From: Acidobacteriota bacterium
Lineage (GTDB): Bacteria > Acidobacteriota > Terriglobia > Bryobacterales > Bryobacteraceae
Length of the DNA stretch: 64,000 nt
Assembly (NCBI GenBank): GCA_029776225.1
Contig: JAKOTR010000053.1
Location: 1 to 64,000, forward strand
Direction: 5' to 3'
The notes under the pieces were generated by a model that ran no database searches, was not told the DNA's origin, and saw nothing but the letters and a program-made list of their open reading frames with translations. Shown here one piece after another: positions 55,624-64,000 of the stretch; the stretch's first letter is position 1; the number at the start of each line of letters is the position of its first letter. The translations under genes were made by a program, and so were the position numbers.

Positions 55624-57855
55624 TCAGTCGATCCGGTACAGCCACTCGCTGCCCGCGGAGCCGACCAGCGTGAGGCCCCACTGATCCGCGCGCTCGCGTA
55701 TGTCTTTGGCCAGTTCCTTCTGGTCCTTGTCGTCTTGGATCAGGATGTATTCGATGCCGTTCCACTTCAGTTCCGCCGTGGCGATGCGGCGCGCGTTGGC
55801 CGGGGGAGGCACGCCAAGCATCTCGGGCGGGCCGGCCAGTCTCTCCCACGGCGCTCCCGCCTGCACCTGCCCCTCCAGAACAAGCTGCACGTTATGGTGA
55901 TCGGGTGAGGCGTCGATCACAACGCGGTCCACTGTTTCCGGCCTGCCGAAATCCACTTGCACCCACATGCCGGGAAACAGCGGCTCCCAACTCCGCCAGC
56001 GGCTCAGCGGATTCCCGTCGAAGGCCGCCTGCACCTCCCAGGTGTTCGGGCGGGCGCTCAGACGCCACTGGTTTTCGCGCGGCAGCTCGGTGTCTCCGCG
56101 AAAGACGCGAAATTCATTTACGCTCCAGCTCTCCGAAAATCCGCCCGCGGTCTGGACTACGCGCAGCCGGCGCAATACCCGCGCGCCAAAACGGAAGACG
56201 AGACGGCGCGTGGGCAGCCAGTCGCCGATCAGCGGCGCGCTCAGCAGGTCCACCATGTTCTGATTGAATGCCCCCTGATAGCCGACCAGAATATCGCGCG
56301 AGCAGTACGCCTGCGGGGGCCCGTCATAGCACAGCACCTTGGAATCCGGCGGCACCACCCTCTCGATCAGGCGGCCCATTTCGTAGCTTGTTCCGAGCCG
56401 CTGCCTCAGGTATTCCTCCTCGTTCTGCAGGCGGAGCGCAGCGCGCACGGGTATCTGGTAAATCCGCATCGCCCACTCGTCGCAGTACTTTGTCATCAGC
56501 GAAGGCCAGGAAGTCAGGGCATGAAACAACACCAGCGCGACTCCGGCGCCTTTCCAGTTCTCGACCGCAACGCCCAGCGACAGCGCGAGAAACGGCAGCA
56601 TCGGAATCAGAAAGCGTGTCCCGATGTTGGAGGGATAGGTCAGCGTGAACACCACTGCCGCCAACACCAGTTGCCTTCCCTGCTTCCGCCGCAGCGCCAG
56701 AAGAGCCAGCGGGAACAGGAGAAACACCGGCCCCAGGACACCCTGCAATTTGCCCCCCTTCACAGCCGCCTCGACCGGAATCGTCCATTTATCTGTGACG
56801 CCGTTCCAGTTCTCCAGTTGCTTCCGGTATTCCTGCTCGAAGGTGATGTGAACGTAACGGTTCGGGAAATACTTGTTGAAAAACGGCGCGAACGGGTTGT
56901 CCACCCAGACCCAGTTCTTGATCACCCAGGGCAGAATCATCACCAGTGCGCAGGCCGCGGTCACCGCGAGCGGTCTGATGAACGGCTTTCGGGCGCGCAG
57001 CAGCTTCCAGCCCACAAACCCGAGCGCATACGGCACGGCGAGAAAAGCCGTGTACTTCATTGCGTACGCGAAACCCGCCAGCAGGCCGATGGGGATGAGC
57101 AGCGCCGTCGTGCGCTCCTGGTCCCAGATCTGGAGCAGGTAAAACAGGACGAAGACCACGCACGCCACCGCGACGTCGATGTAAGCCGTGGTGCCGTCAA
57201 AGCCGACGATCGGGCAGAGGTACACCAGCAGCGCCGCGACCATTCCCGCAACGGGAAAGCCGAAGCGCCGCGCGTACGACAGCATCGCCATCGGCAGCGT
57301 CAGCAGGAACGCGAAGTGTACCAGCGCCGTCGACGAATGCCGGCCGAACGCGAAGGCATACAGGTACAGCATCTCGGTGCCCTGCGAAAGGTAGGCATAC
57401 ATGTTGGTGGTGATGCGGTAGAATCCGTGAGCGCGCAGATAGCGCGAGACCAGCCCCAGGTGGTAGGCGGCGCCGTCCGGGCTTGTCTCCGGCGCCAGCG
57501 CGTTGAAGAAATACGGGTACGTGAACAGAGCGAACAGAGCGCCCGCCAGTATCTTCCAGTACCGCGGCAGCGCGGGCAGCGGTTTTTCGATCAGCGGCGG
57601 GCGGCGGCGCGCGGCGGCAACGGCAGCTCCGATCGCCGCCACTCCCAGCGCGAGGAACACGCCCTTCCGCGCCAGGTGGGTCGCCGCCAGCGCGAATACC
57701 AGCAGACTCAGGCACGCGGAGCCCGTCACGAACGAGAATATGTGGTCTTCCTCGCGCCGGAAACGCAGGCCGAGCGCCGCCAGCAGGAGCTTGCCCATCG
57801 CGGTGGACACCGCAACCGTCAGCACCGCGCCGAGTAGTATGTAGAAGACCTGCAT
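55624..57855 (-). CDS. Multi-spanning membrane protein, GT39/ArnT-like glycosyltransferase type
   Basis: A 743-residue protein: about twelve membrane helices (residues 1-480) and a soluble C-terminal domain (about 500-743) with a beta-rich region (WEVQAAFDGNPLSRWRSWEP) resembling an F5/8 discoidin-like carbohydrate-binding fold. The first loop (YFFNALAPETSPDGAAYHLGLVSRYL) carries acidic residues where polyprenyl-phosphate-dependent GT-C enzymes have their catalytic aspartate or glutamate. Transfer of a sugar from a lipid carrier in the outer leaflet is a reasonable inference. ATG 57855 overlaps the lipoprotein stop by one base. Confidence 0.75.
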   Translation of the reverse strand: MQVFYILLGAVLTVAVSTAMGKLLLAALGLRFRREEDHIFSFVTGSACLSLLVFALAATHLARKGVFLALGVAAIGAAVAAARRRPPLIEKPLPALPRYWKILAGALFALFTYPYFFNALAPETSPDGAAYHLGLVSRYLRAHGFYRITTNMYAYLSQGTEMLYLYAFAFGRHSSTALVHFAFLLTLPMAMLSYARRFGFPVAGMVAALLVYLCPIVGFDGTTAYIDVAVACVVFVLFYLLQIWDQERTTALLIPIGLLAGFAYAMKYTAFLAVPYALGFVGWKLLRARKPFIRPLAVTAACALVMILPWVIKNWVWVDNPFAPFFNKYFPNRYVHITFEQEYRKQLENWNGVTDKWTIPVEAAVKGGKLQGVLGPVFLLFPLALLALRRKQGRQLVLAAVVFTLTYPSNIGTRFLIPMLPFLALSLGVAVENWKGAGVALVLFHALTSWPSLMTKYCDEWAMRIYQIPVRAALRLQNEEEYLRQRLGTSYEMGRLIERVVPPDSKVLCYDGPPQAYCSRDILVGYQGAFNQNMVDLLSAPLIGDWLPTRRLVFRFGARVLRRLRVVQTAGGFSESWSVNEFRVFRGDTELPRENQWRLSARPNTWEVQAAFDGNPLSRWRSWEPLFPGMWVQVDFGRPETVDRVVIDASPDHHNVQLVLEGQVQAGAPWERLAGPPEMLGVPPPANARRIATAELKWNGIEYILIQDDKDQKELAKDIRERADQWGLTLVGSAGSEWLYRID

Positions 57856-58382
57856 CACTCCACGAAACCCGCCCGGTGCAGCACGAATCCCAGCCGGACG
57901 CCGTCCCGCGGCGAGACCCATGGCGGATCCACCACGATGCGCACCACGGTGAACGGCCCCGGTTTCAGCCACGCCGCCGGCACCGGCTTCTCATACCGTT
58001 TGTCGCCGGGCGTCTCATACCGCACCTTGTCCAGCAGTTTTCGGTTCACAAAAAACGAAAGCGTCACCGGGCCTGTCTGATTGAAATTGAATTCGGGAAA
58101 GGCGAAATCCATCGTGAATTTCAGCCCTTCTGTGCGGTTTAGAACGAACCGGAGTTCAGGGAACTCACGCGTCCAGCGCCAGCCGGTACCTTCGATGTAG
58201 GGCTGTATGTCGCGGACAATATACTCGTCCGCGTTTTCGTCATTCATATTGACGAAGGGGCCGTGCGGCTTTTTAACTGGTTCCGGCATCTGCCGTTGCA
58301 GCGGAGGCGGAAACTCCTCCGGAGCGCCCGAACAGCCAGCCAGAATCAGGCACAAAGCAATCAGTACCGAAGCTGCGTACAC
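57855..58382 (-). CDS. Lipoprotein of unknown function
   Basis: A 175-residue lipoprotein starting at GTG, with signal and lipobox LILAGC (Cys17). The mature part is beta-rich (WTREFPELRFVLNRTEGLKFTMDFAFPEF, GPVTLSFFVNRKLLDKVRYET) and its end (VRLGFVLHRAGFVE) resembles the carbohydrate-binding-like domains attached to GT-C proteins. TATACT lies 11 bases before the start. It overlaps the downstream glycosyltransferase-like gene by one base, so both act in one envelope process by inference. Confidence 0.75.
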   Translation of the reverse strand: MYAASVLIALCLILAGCSGAPEEFPPPLQRQMPEPVKKPHGPFVNMNDENADEYIVRDIQPYIEGTGWRWTREFPELRFVLNRTEGLKFTMDFAFPEFNFNQTGPVTLSFFVNRKLLDKVRYETPGDKRYEKPVPAAWLKPGPFTVVRIVVDPPWVSPRDGVRLGFVLHRAGFVE

Positions 58383-58460
58383 AGGAACCAGTCAGTATAG
58401 CGCGGTGAGGCGGCAAGACGAGCCCGGCACACGGGGAGTAATTGCGCGTAAGCCTGGGAA

Positions 58461-58865
58461 TTACCGCAGCGTCTTCAGGTACGCCACGATGGCTTCGGCA
58501 TCCTCGCGGCTGAGCCTATATGGCGGCATCGGTGGATTCGGCTGCTTTCCGTTCGGGTTCAGGCCGGTCTGAAGAAATTTCACCAGACCCGCTTCGCCGA
58601 AAGTCTGCCATATGACGCCCCGCGGAGTCAGGTCGGGCGCCATCGGCGCCCAGGGCATGCTCACAACCGGCTTGAACGGCAGCAGTGCGCCCCTCAACTG
58701 TTTGGCCACGTTCGGCATGCCATTGGCGAGGTGCTCAGTATGGCAGTCGCCACACATGGCGACGTTCTCGGCGAGGTACTTACCCCGCGCTACTTTGTCC
58801 GTCTGAGCCTGTGCAAGCATTGCGGCAGCGAACAGAACTACAGTGGAAAGTCCCAGTTTGGTCAT
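58461..58865 (-). CDS. Exported monoheme cytochrome c
   Basis: A 134-residue protein with a signal peptide (MTKLGLSTVVLFAAAMLAQAQ). The heme-binding C38-G-D-C41-H42 follows a RGKYLAENVAMC helix, as in class I cytochromes of the quinol- and alcohol-dehydrogenase type. Methionines in SMPWAPMAPDLTPRG can supply the sixth ligand. The last helix is REDAEAIVAYLKTL. It carries electrons in the periplasm. TACGAT lies 8 bases before the ATG and there is no Shine-Dalgarno. Confidence 0.9.
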   Translation of the reverse strand: MTKLGLSTVVLFAAAMLAQAQTDKVARGKYLAENVAMCGDCHTEHLANGMPNVAKQLRGALLPFKPVVSMPWAPMAPDLTPRGVIWQTFGEAGLVKFLQTGLNPNGKQPNPPMPPYRLSREDAEAIVAYLKTLR

Positions 58866-58873
58866 GTGGAACC

Positions 58874-58879
58874 ATCGTA
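58874..58879 (-). promoter_or_regulatory. -10 element abutting the cytochrome c start
   Basis: TACGAT on the minus strand, 8 bases before the ATG at 58865. Confidence 0.35.
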
Positions 58880-58993
58880 CAACGACGCTGCCGGAGGGGG
58901 TTGTAAAAATCTGCAGAGCGGCTTCAGCCCGACGTGCATGGTGAACAACAGCGACTGCGTGGGAAGTTTACAAAAACGTGCGCGGAACGGGCT

Positions 58994-60463
58994 TTAGCTC
59001 GACTTTTCCGCCTTTGCCAGGTCTGACTTGCGGCGAATCTCGATGTTGAGCCGCTTGATTTTCTGATTCAGGGTGGAGAGCGGAACGTGCAGGATCTCGG
59101 CGGCCTCTGTCTGGCTCCAGTTGGTGGCTTCGAGCTTCTCCAGAATCACCCGCCGCTCGAAATCGGCCACGATCTCAAACAGTGAGGCGTCCGGGGGCAG
59201 CCCGCCGCCGTCGTCCCTGCGCAGCCGTATGCCGCCCGCGTGCAGCAGATACTCGGGCAGCACGTCCACGGTCACCGTGGGCTGCGAAGCCAGCACGACC
59301 GCGCGCTCCACCACGTTCTCCAGTTCACGCACGTTCCCCGGCCAGTTGTGCTCCATGAGCAACTGCATGGCTTCCGGCTCGAATCTCAGCACGGATTTGC
59401 CGTTCGCATCCAGGAATTTTTCGTTTTCCTGGCAGTACTTGTTAAAAAAGTGTTCCACCAGCAGGGGAATGTCTTCCTTGCGCTCGCGCAGAGGCGGCAG
59501 GTTGATGTTGATGACGTTCAGCCGGTAGTAGAGGTCCTCACGGAACCGCCCCTCCTCCACCAGCTTGCGCAAATCGGCGTTGGTCGCCGCCAGGATGCGC
59601 ACGTCGACACGCACCACCTCGGTGGACCCAAGCGGCATGAACTCGCGCTCCTGGATGACGCGCAGCAGCTTGGTCTGCGTCTCCATCCCGATGGTGCCCA
59701 CTTCGTCGAAGAAAATCGTGCCCTTGTTGGCGATTTCGAAGTACCCCTTGCGCGACGCGATGGCGCCGGTGAAGGAGCCCTTCACGTGGCCGAACAGCGT
59801 GGATTCCAGCAACTCGGGAGGCAGCGAGCCGCTGTTCACCGCGATGAACATCTGGTCGGCGCGCGGCGAGTTGGCATGAATGGCTTTGGCGATCAGTTCC
59901 TTCCCGGTGCCCGTCTCGCCGGTGATCAGGATGGTGGAGCGGCTCGGCGCCACCTGGCTCACCAGGTCCAGAATCCGCACCATGCGCTCGCTCTTGCCCA
60001 CGATGTTCGGGAAGCTGTACCGCTGCTTCAGCGTGCGCTTGAGCTGTGTGTTCTCCCGCTCGAGCCGGCGCTTGGTGATGATCCGGTCGATCTCAACCAG
60101 CAGCTTGTCGTTCTCCCACGGCTTCTGGAAATAGTCGGTCGCGCCGGCTTTCAGCGCATCGACTGCCACCTGCGTCGAGCCATAGGCGGTGATCATGTAG
60201 ATCGGCAGCTCGCGGTCGCGCTCGCGCACCTCGCGCAGAACTTCCATGCCGGAGCGGTCCGGCATCATCAGGTCGAGCAGCACGAGGTCGTATTCCCGCG
60301 CCTCGATCGCGGCCAAGCCCTCGGCCGCGTTCGAGGCCAGATCCACCGAGTAGCCGCCCTCGTACACAAGCAGAGCTTCGAGGCTCTCCCGGATGTCCGC
60401 CTCGTCGTCGATGATGAGTATTTTTCCTTTAGTGGCCGGCGTTTCGCCTACGCTTTCAGGCAT
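58994..60463 (-). CDS. NtrC-family sigma-54-dependent response regulator
   Basis: A 489-residue activator. The receiver domain (about 14-130) has the acidic pair D19-D20 and phospho-acceptor D64 in LLDLMMPDRSG. The AAA+ domain (about 155-390) has Walker A GETGTGKELIAKAI and the sigma-54 contact loop GSFTGA, in place of the usual GAFTGA. The Fis-type helix-turn-helix is at about 440-475 (ATNWSQTEAAEILHVPLSTL). It overlaps the 3' end of the kinase gene by 8 bases, so the two form a pair. Target genes are unknown. Confidence 0.95.
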   Translation of the reverse strand: MPESVGETPATKGKILIIDDEADIRESLEALLVYEGGYSVDLASNAAEGLAAIEAREYDLVLLDLMMPDRSGMEVLREVRERDRELPIYMITAYGSTQVAVDALKAGATDYFQKPWENDKLLVEIDRIITKRRLERENTQLKRTLKQRYSFPNIVGKSERMVRILDLVSQVAPSRSTILITGETGTGKELIAKAIHANSPRADQMFIAVNSGSLPPELLESTLFGHVKGSFTGAIASRKGYFEIANKGTIFFDEVGTIGMETQTKLLRVIQEREFMPLGSTEVVRVDVRILAATNADLRKLVEEGRFREDLYYRLNVININLPPLRERKEDIPLLVEHFFNKYCQENEKFLDANGKSVLRFEPEAMQLLMEHNWPGNVRELENVVERAVVLASQPTVTVDVLPEYLLHAGGIRLRRDDGGGLPPDASLFEIVADFERRVILEKLEATNWSQTEAAEILHVPLSTLNQKIKRLNIEIRRKSDLAKAEKSS

Positions 60464-63362
60464 GTACCGCTTTCCTCGCCAGCGGGAACTCTAGCCGGAA
60501 TCGCGTACCCTCTCCGGGCTGGCTGTCCACCTCGATCACTCCGTTGTGCTCACGCACGATGCCGTAAGTGACCGAAAGTCCCAGCCCGGTTCCTTTGCGG
60601 ACCGCTTTGGTCGTGAAGAACGGGTCGAAGATGCGTGAGAGGTTTTCAGGCTGGATCCCATGGCCGGTATCGATCACTTCTATATCCGCCGTTTCCTCCG
60701 AGAGCCGCGTGCGGACCGTCAAGGTTCCGCCGGCCCCCATCGCATCCCGCGCATTCAGGAACAGGTTCAAGAAAACTTGCTGCAGCTTCCCGAAGTTCCC
60801 TTTTATCGAGGGAAGCCGCGGGTCCAGTTCTAATTGTACCTTGATTCCAGCCTTTTCCAACTGATGCTGGATCAGCACAAGGCTTTCCTGAATGACGCGA
60901 TTCAAGTCGAGTTCATCGAACGTCGTTGGTGAGGTTCGCGAAAAGTTCAGCAGCGAGTTGACGATTTCGCTCGCGCGGAAGGTTTGCTTGGCGATCTTGT
61001 CGAGCAGCCGTGACTTCTGCTCGTCTCCCGACACCTGCTTGGCGAGCATTTGCGCGTAAGTGGAAATCACCGCCAGCGGCGTGTTGACTTCGTGCGCCAC
61101 GCCGGCGGCCAGCAGGCCGATCGAACTGAGCTTGTCGGCCTGCACCAGCTTGCGCTCCAGTTGGTCACGCTCGGTGATGTCGTCGAAGATGATCAGGCGG
61201 CCGATCTGCTGGAGGTCCCTGCTGACCAGCGGAGCCACTGCGATGTTGACCACCGTCTCACGGGCCGCCTCCTCCTGCTCGCGCCGCCCGCCGCCATTGG
61301 CGCCATTGCCCGCCGGCATCGGGATCACCTTCGGAGCCTGCCGGGAATGCAGCTCGAAGCGGTAGATGTGATGAATGCCGCTCTCTCCCCGCGTGGCGCT
61401 GAACTGCTCCACCAGTTCCGCCGGGAACAGCTCCTCCAGCCGCCGCCCGATGGCATCGGTCCGCTCGATCCCGGTAAGCTGTTCGAGCTGCGCGTTCCAG
61501 CTTTCCACGCGGTCGTCCAGATCCACGGTCAGGATGCCTACGTTGATGGATTCGACGATGTTTTCGCTGTATTCTTTCAACCGCTCGTAGGCTTCCATGC
61601 GGCGTTCGAGCGAGCTGTAGAGCCGCGCGTTCTCGACCGCGATCCCGATGTAGCCGCAGACGGTGATCAGCAGCTCGATGTCGTCGCTGGTGAGGAAGTC
61701 GCCCTTGTCATTCCGGCTCACGCCGATCCAGGCTATAGTGCGGCCCCGGACGGTGCACGGCATGTAGTAGGTGAAGTCCAGTTCGGCGATGGTCTGCCGG
61801 ACCGAAGGCGGCCAGTTCTCGGTCACCACGTCCAGAAGGTGGCGCGTCCGCTCGAAGAAGAAATACTGTTTCGAGCCGTCCGAGGTCAGGAAGCTGAGAT
61901 CGAGCGGCACCTCGCCCAGGTGCGCCGGCTTCAGATCCGATCCGAAGGCGCGCTTCAGCTCGAACCGGGTCTCGCTTTCGTCGCTCAGGAAGAAAGCCAG
62001 CCGCTGGATGGAAAGCGTGCGGATCAGGCGGTCGGAAACGGCCTGCAGCATCGCGTCGAGGTCCGTTTCCGAGCTCAGCTCCCGCGCGAACTCAACCAGC
62101 GTGACCCGGTAATCGTAGCGGTCCTTGTAGAACACGTAGCGGTCGAGTTGCTCCCGGATCCAGTCCCGGATCGGCTGGAAGATGAACGCCGCGAACAGAA
62201 TCAGAATGCCCGTCGAGGTGGGCCCCAGACCTTCGAAGTCGCCCAGCCAGAAGATCAGCCCGTAAAAGACGCCCAGCACGCAAATGGTGGCCAGCGTGTA
62301 GACGTAGCCCTGCTGGAAGATGATGTCCACGTCCATCAGGCGGTACCGCACGATCGCGTACGCCCAGGTCAGTGGCACCAGCAGCAGCGAGAACACCGCC
62401 AGGTTCATCCAAACGGTGGGCGCCACGCCAAGCAGGTAGGGAACCGAGTAGAAGATGGCAAAGGGCGCCACGCCGGCGATTGCGCCGTTCCGCAGCCAGG
62501 TGATCTGCTTGCGCACGATGGCATCCTCGGCTTTGCGATAAGCCCGGGTCAAAACGACCGCACCCAGAAGGTACATGCCCGTCAGGAAGGCGATCCACAC
62601 GCGGTCCAGCAGCCACCTGAGTTCAACGCCGGGGATGCCAACCAGCAACCGGCCCGAACTGATTCCCAGGTTCACAAGCAACAGCAGCGAAGCGGGCAGA
62701 TAGAGAAGCGCCACCGCCAGCCGCCGCCGCCACCATCCGCGCCGCTCCGGAAACGCCAAGCAGAAATGGACAAAGATTGTCGGCGCAAACAGCCCGGCCG
62801 CCACGTTGCCGAAGTACATCACCTTATCGAAGTTGTTCAGCTTGCCGGTGTAGTGGAAGGTGGTGAGCACGAACGAGGCCAGGCACAGCACGTAAAAGTG
62901 GACCGCCTTGGGGGCGGAGCCGCGGCGGAAAAATACGAACAGGCCGATGCCCAGGTAGGCCAGGCCCACGATGTACTGGTAATACAGCGCCGGGTAGTCG
63001 CGATGGCTTTGCCCCACCACCAGCGTGGTCTCGAACTCCACGCCGTTGCGGCGCAGCCGGTAAGCGGCTTTGTTCCAGGAGCCAAGCCTTACCAGCGCGC
63101 GGCTTACGTCGGTGGCCTTTTGGATGGGGGTGCCGGCGATTTTCAGAAGGGTATCCCCGGTCCGGATGCCGGCATTGGCCGCGGGGCTGCCGGGTGCAAC
63201 GTGAAGGGCTTCCACGCCAGCGTCCCGCTCCGTCCATGTGACGCCGTCGTCGGGCAGGCGGAATTTCTTCTGTTGCTGGAAATTGATGGCGGCAGAGATC
63301 ACCGCCGCCACGGTGAGGACCATTAGCAGCGCGTTCGTGAACTGCAGTTTGAGTCCTCTCAT
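60456..63362 (-). CDS. PDZ-containing multi-pass membrane sensor histidine kinase
   Basis: A 968-residue kinase. After a first membrane helix comes a PDZ-like domain (about 45-110, VEALHVAPGSPAANAGIRTGDTLLKI), presumably periplasmic, then about eight membrane helices (to about 385), a GAF domain (about 410-570), a PAS domain (about 590-690), HisKA (GVAHEVNTPLAVIST) and an ATPase domain ending near residue 960 (GTGLGLSVTYGIVREHNG). PDZ sensing of exposed protein C-termini, as in DegS, is a plausible input. The ATG at 63362 is used; the TTG at 63368 adds two residues. Confidence 0.93.
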   Translation of the reverse strand: MRGLKLQFTNALLMVLTVAAVISAAINFQQQKKFRLPDDGVTWTERDAGVEALHVAPGSPAANAGIRTGDTLLKIAGTPIQKATDVSRALVRLGSWNKAAYRLRRNGVEFETTLVVGQSHRDYPALYYQYIVGLAYLGIGLFVFFRRGSAPKAVHFYVLCLASFVLTTFHYTGKLNNFDKVMYFGNVAAGLFAPTIFVHFCLAFPERRGWWRRRLAVALLYLPASLLLLVNLGISSGRLLVGIPGVELRWLLDRVWIAFLTGMYLLGAVVLTRAYRKAEDAIVRKQITWLRNGAIAGVAPFAIFYSVPYLLGVAPTVWMNLAVFSLLLVPLTWAYAIVRYRLMDVDIIFQQGYVYTLATICVLGVFYGLIFWLGDFEGLGPTSTGILILFAAFIFQPIRDWIREQLDRYVFYKDRYDYRVTLVEFARELSSETDLDAMLQAVSDRLIRTLSIQRLAFFLSDESETRFELKRAFGSDLKPAHLGEVPLDLSFLTSDGSKQYFFFERTRHLLDVVTENWPPSVRQTIAELDFTYYMPCTVRGRTIAWIGVSRNDKGDFLTSDDIELLITVCGYIGIAVENARLYSSLERRMEAYERLKEYSENIVESINVGILTVDLDDRVESWNAQLEQLTGIERTDAIGRRLEELFPAELVEQFSATRGESGIHHIYRFELHSRQAPKVIPMPAGNGANGGGRREQEEAARETVVNIAVAPLVSRDLQQIGRLIIFDDITERDQLERKLVQADKLSSIGLLAAGVAHEVNTPLAVISTYAQMLAKQVSGDEQKSRLLDKIAKQTFRASEIVNSLLNFSRTSPTTFDELDLNRVIQESLVLIQHQLEKAGIKVQLELDPRLPSIKGNFGKLQQVFLNLFLNARDAMGAGGTLTVRTRLSEETADIEVIDTGHGIQPENLSRIFDPFFTTKAVRKGTGLGLSVTYGIVREHNGVIEVDSQPGEGTRFRLEFPLARKAVHA

Positions 63363-63885
63363 GACCAAGCCTGCCTACACCACACCTTCGGCGTTCGACA
63401 CGTTCCCACGCCTTTCCCTAGCACGTGGGTTTCCAGCCGCCGCGAGTACCTCCTGTTCACAATAGTAGTTTAATTTTCGGGCACTTACAAGCCAGCCACC
63501 CCGCAGCTTATCCGCTTTTCGGGAGAGAGGGTTATGAGGATGTGTAGCTCTTATGCCGCAGGTCCGCGTACCACGGACACGCCTCCCCGGTTGCAATTTC
63601 CCCGCCCGGCGGGTCCGAAGCCACCCCGGGCGGTTGTGTACGAGGCAAAACGGATTTTCTTTACGTCCGGCGGTAAAAAAACGATCCAGTACCTTAAACA
63701 AAATACTAGTACCAGGCTCGTATACTAAAGCAAATATTATCGAATTTCAGAGATCAATCCCCCTCATTCAGGTACTATACTGGAGTTGATTTCCCCGCAG
63801 TTGGGGGATGGTTTCTGGGAACCGCGTTAGCGGTTAATTCCTAAGCCCGAAGCAGAGGGTTCCGAGCGTGGCTTGGAGGAGCGAC
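63363..63885. other. 523-base stretch without a recognised gene
   Basis: It holds the leader and promoter of the sensor kinase on the minus strand (63363 to about 63480) and an AT-richer region (63660-63785) with CTAGTACC at 63706-63713 and its complement GGTACTA at 63771-63777, plus a perfect hairpin AACCGC-GTTA-GCGGTT at 63819-63834. I see no protein gene or structured RNA family. Confidence 0.5.
63776..63781 (+). promoter_or_regulatory. -10-like element upstream of the right-edge gene
   Basis: TATACT, about 105 bases before the TTG at 63886. No convincing -35. A second TATACT lies at 63721-63726. Confidence 0.3.
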
Positions 63886-64000
63886 TTGCCCGAAGAGACT
63901 ACCTTAACCGGCGGCCCAGAGCCCGCCACCCAAGTTCCGCTGACGCCCGTCGTGGTCGCTAGCCCCAAGCTTTCCAAGCGGAAAGGCCTCCGGCGCTGCC
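63886..64000 (+). CDS. Start of an unidentified gene (cut by window edge)
   Basis: From TTG at 63886 the frame is open for 38 codons to the edge, with GGAGG six bases upstream. The translation begins MPEETTLTGGPEP and turns into a basic stretch (SPKLSKRKGLRR), a pattern seen ahead of a first membrane helix. Too little is present to name it; a GTG at 63868 in the same frame could be the start instead. Confidence 0.4.
   Translation, partial: MPEETTLTGGPEPATQVPLTPVVVASPKLSKRKGLRRC

Overview
This window reads as a piece of high-GC chromosome from a member of the Acidobacteriota, most likely the Bryobacterales/Solibacteres group. The reasons are a giant Oar-like TonB-dependent receptor with an N-terminal carboxypeptidase-regulatory domain, a regulator with the N-terminal winged-helix domain common in that phylum, menaquinone made by the futalosine route (mqnA, mqnC), many secreted glycoside hydrolases, and small DUF5658-type and DUF2892-type membrane proteins. 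The phylum call is inference; no rRNA gene is present. I found no tRNA, rRNA, CRISPR array, insertion sequence or prophage. Almost all of the window is dense protein coding.

Layout. 0-10.4 kb: the start of an NHL-repeat protein, a glycerophosphodiesterase, the coupled mqnA-mqnC pair, a GH2 enzyme with a RhaT-type transporter, a secreted esterase and aconitase. 10.4-16.2 kb: a heavy-metal RND efflux operon (TolC-like, adaptor, CzcA-like pump) led by a small CzcI-like protein. 16.2-23.0 kb: a secreted protein of unknown fold, the TonB receptor and a divergent membrane-anchored winged-helix regulator. 23.1-28.8 kb: endonuclease IV with an apparent CTG start, leuS, a Gln/Glu-rich membrane protein, yggX and a small conserved protein. 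28.9-34.3 kb: a Tat-exported enolase-superfamily enzyme, then a stress module (Spy/CpxP-like protein, ECF sigma factor, histidine kinase, response regulator). 34.3-43.6 kb: the tightly coupled xseB-ispA-tlyA operon behind a sodium:solute symporter, then a GH42 enzyme coupled to a GH50-like enzyme. 44-46.4 kb: a URO-D-like methyltransferase coupled to a DUF1638 protein, plus small membrane proteins. 46.4-46.9 kb: a gene-free regulatory stretch rich in dyads. 46.9-54.6 kb: a secreted beta-propeller-like protein, a bacterial eRF1-like protein, Hsp20-lon, a secreted RraA-like protein and pgk. 54.7-58.9 kb: a BadF-type sugar kinase, a large membrane glycosyltransferase-like protein, a lipoprotein and a cytochrome c. 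59-63.4 kb: an NtrC-type regulator coupled to a PDZ-containing sensor kinase. The right edge holds the first codons of an unidentified gene.

How it fits together. The biology is that of a polysaccharide-scavenging heterotroph. Exported GH2, GH42, GH50-like and esterase enzymes, a TonB receptor, RhaT and SSS transporters, a sugar-acid dehydratase-like enzyme and a BadF-type kinase form a plausible uptake and breakdown chain. An 11-bp sequence resembling half of a LacI-family operator lies upstream of both the symporter and the enolase-family gene, which suggests a shared regulator.

The most general observation is about gene expression. At least nine genes have a -10-like hexamer ending only 7-9 bases before the start codon and no Shine-Dalgarno sequence, as expected for leaderless mRNAs. 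This moves the aconitase start inward and gives a rationale for the apparent CTG start of endonuclease IV. I did not find a clearly new defence or metabolic system. The least explained loci are the DUF1638/URO-D pair, the 16.2-23.0 kb receptor locus and the dyad-rich region at 46.4-46.9 kb.
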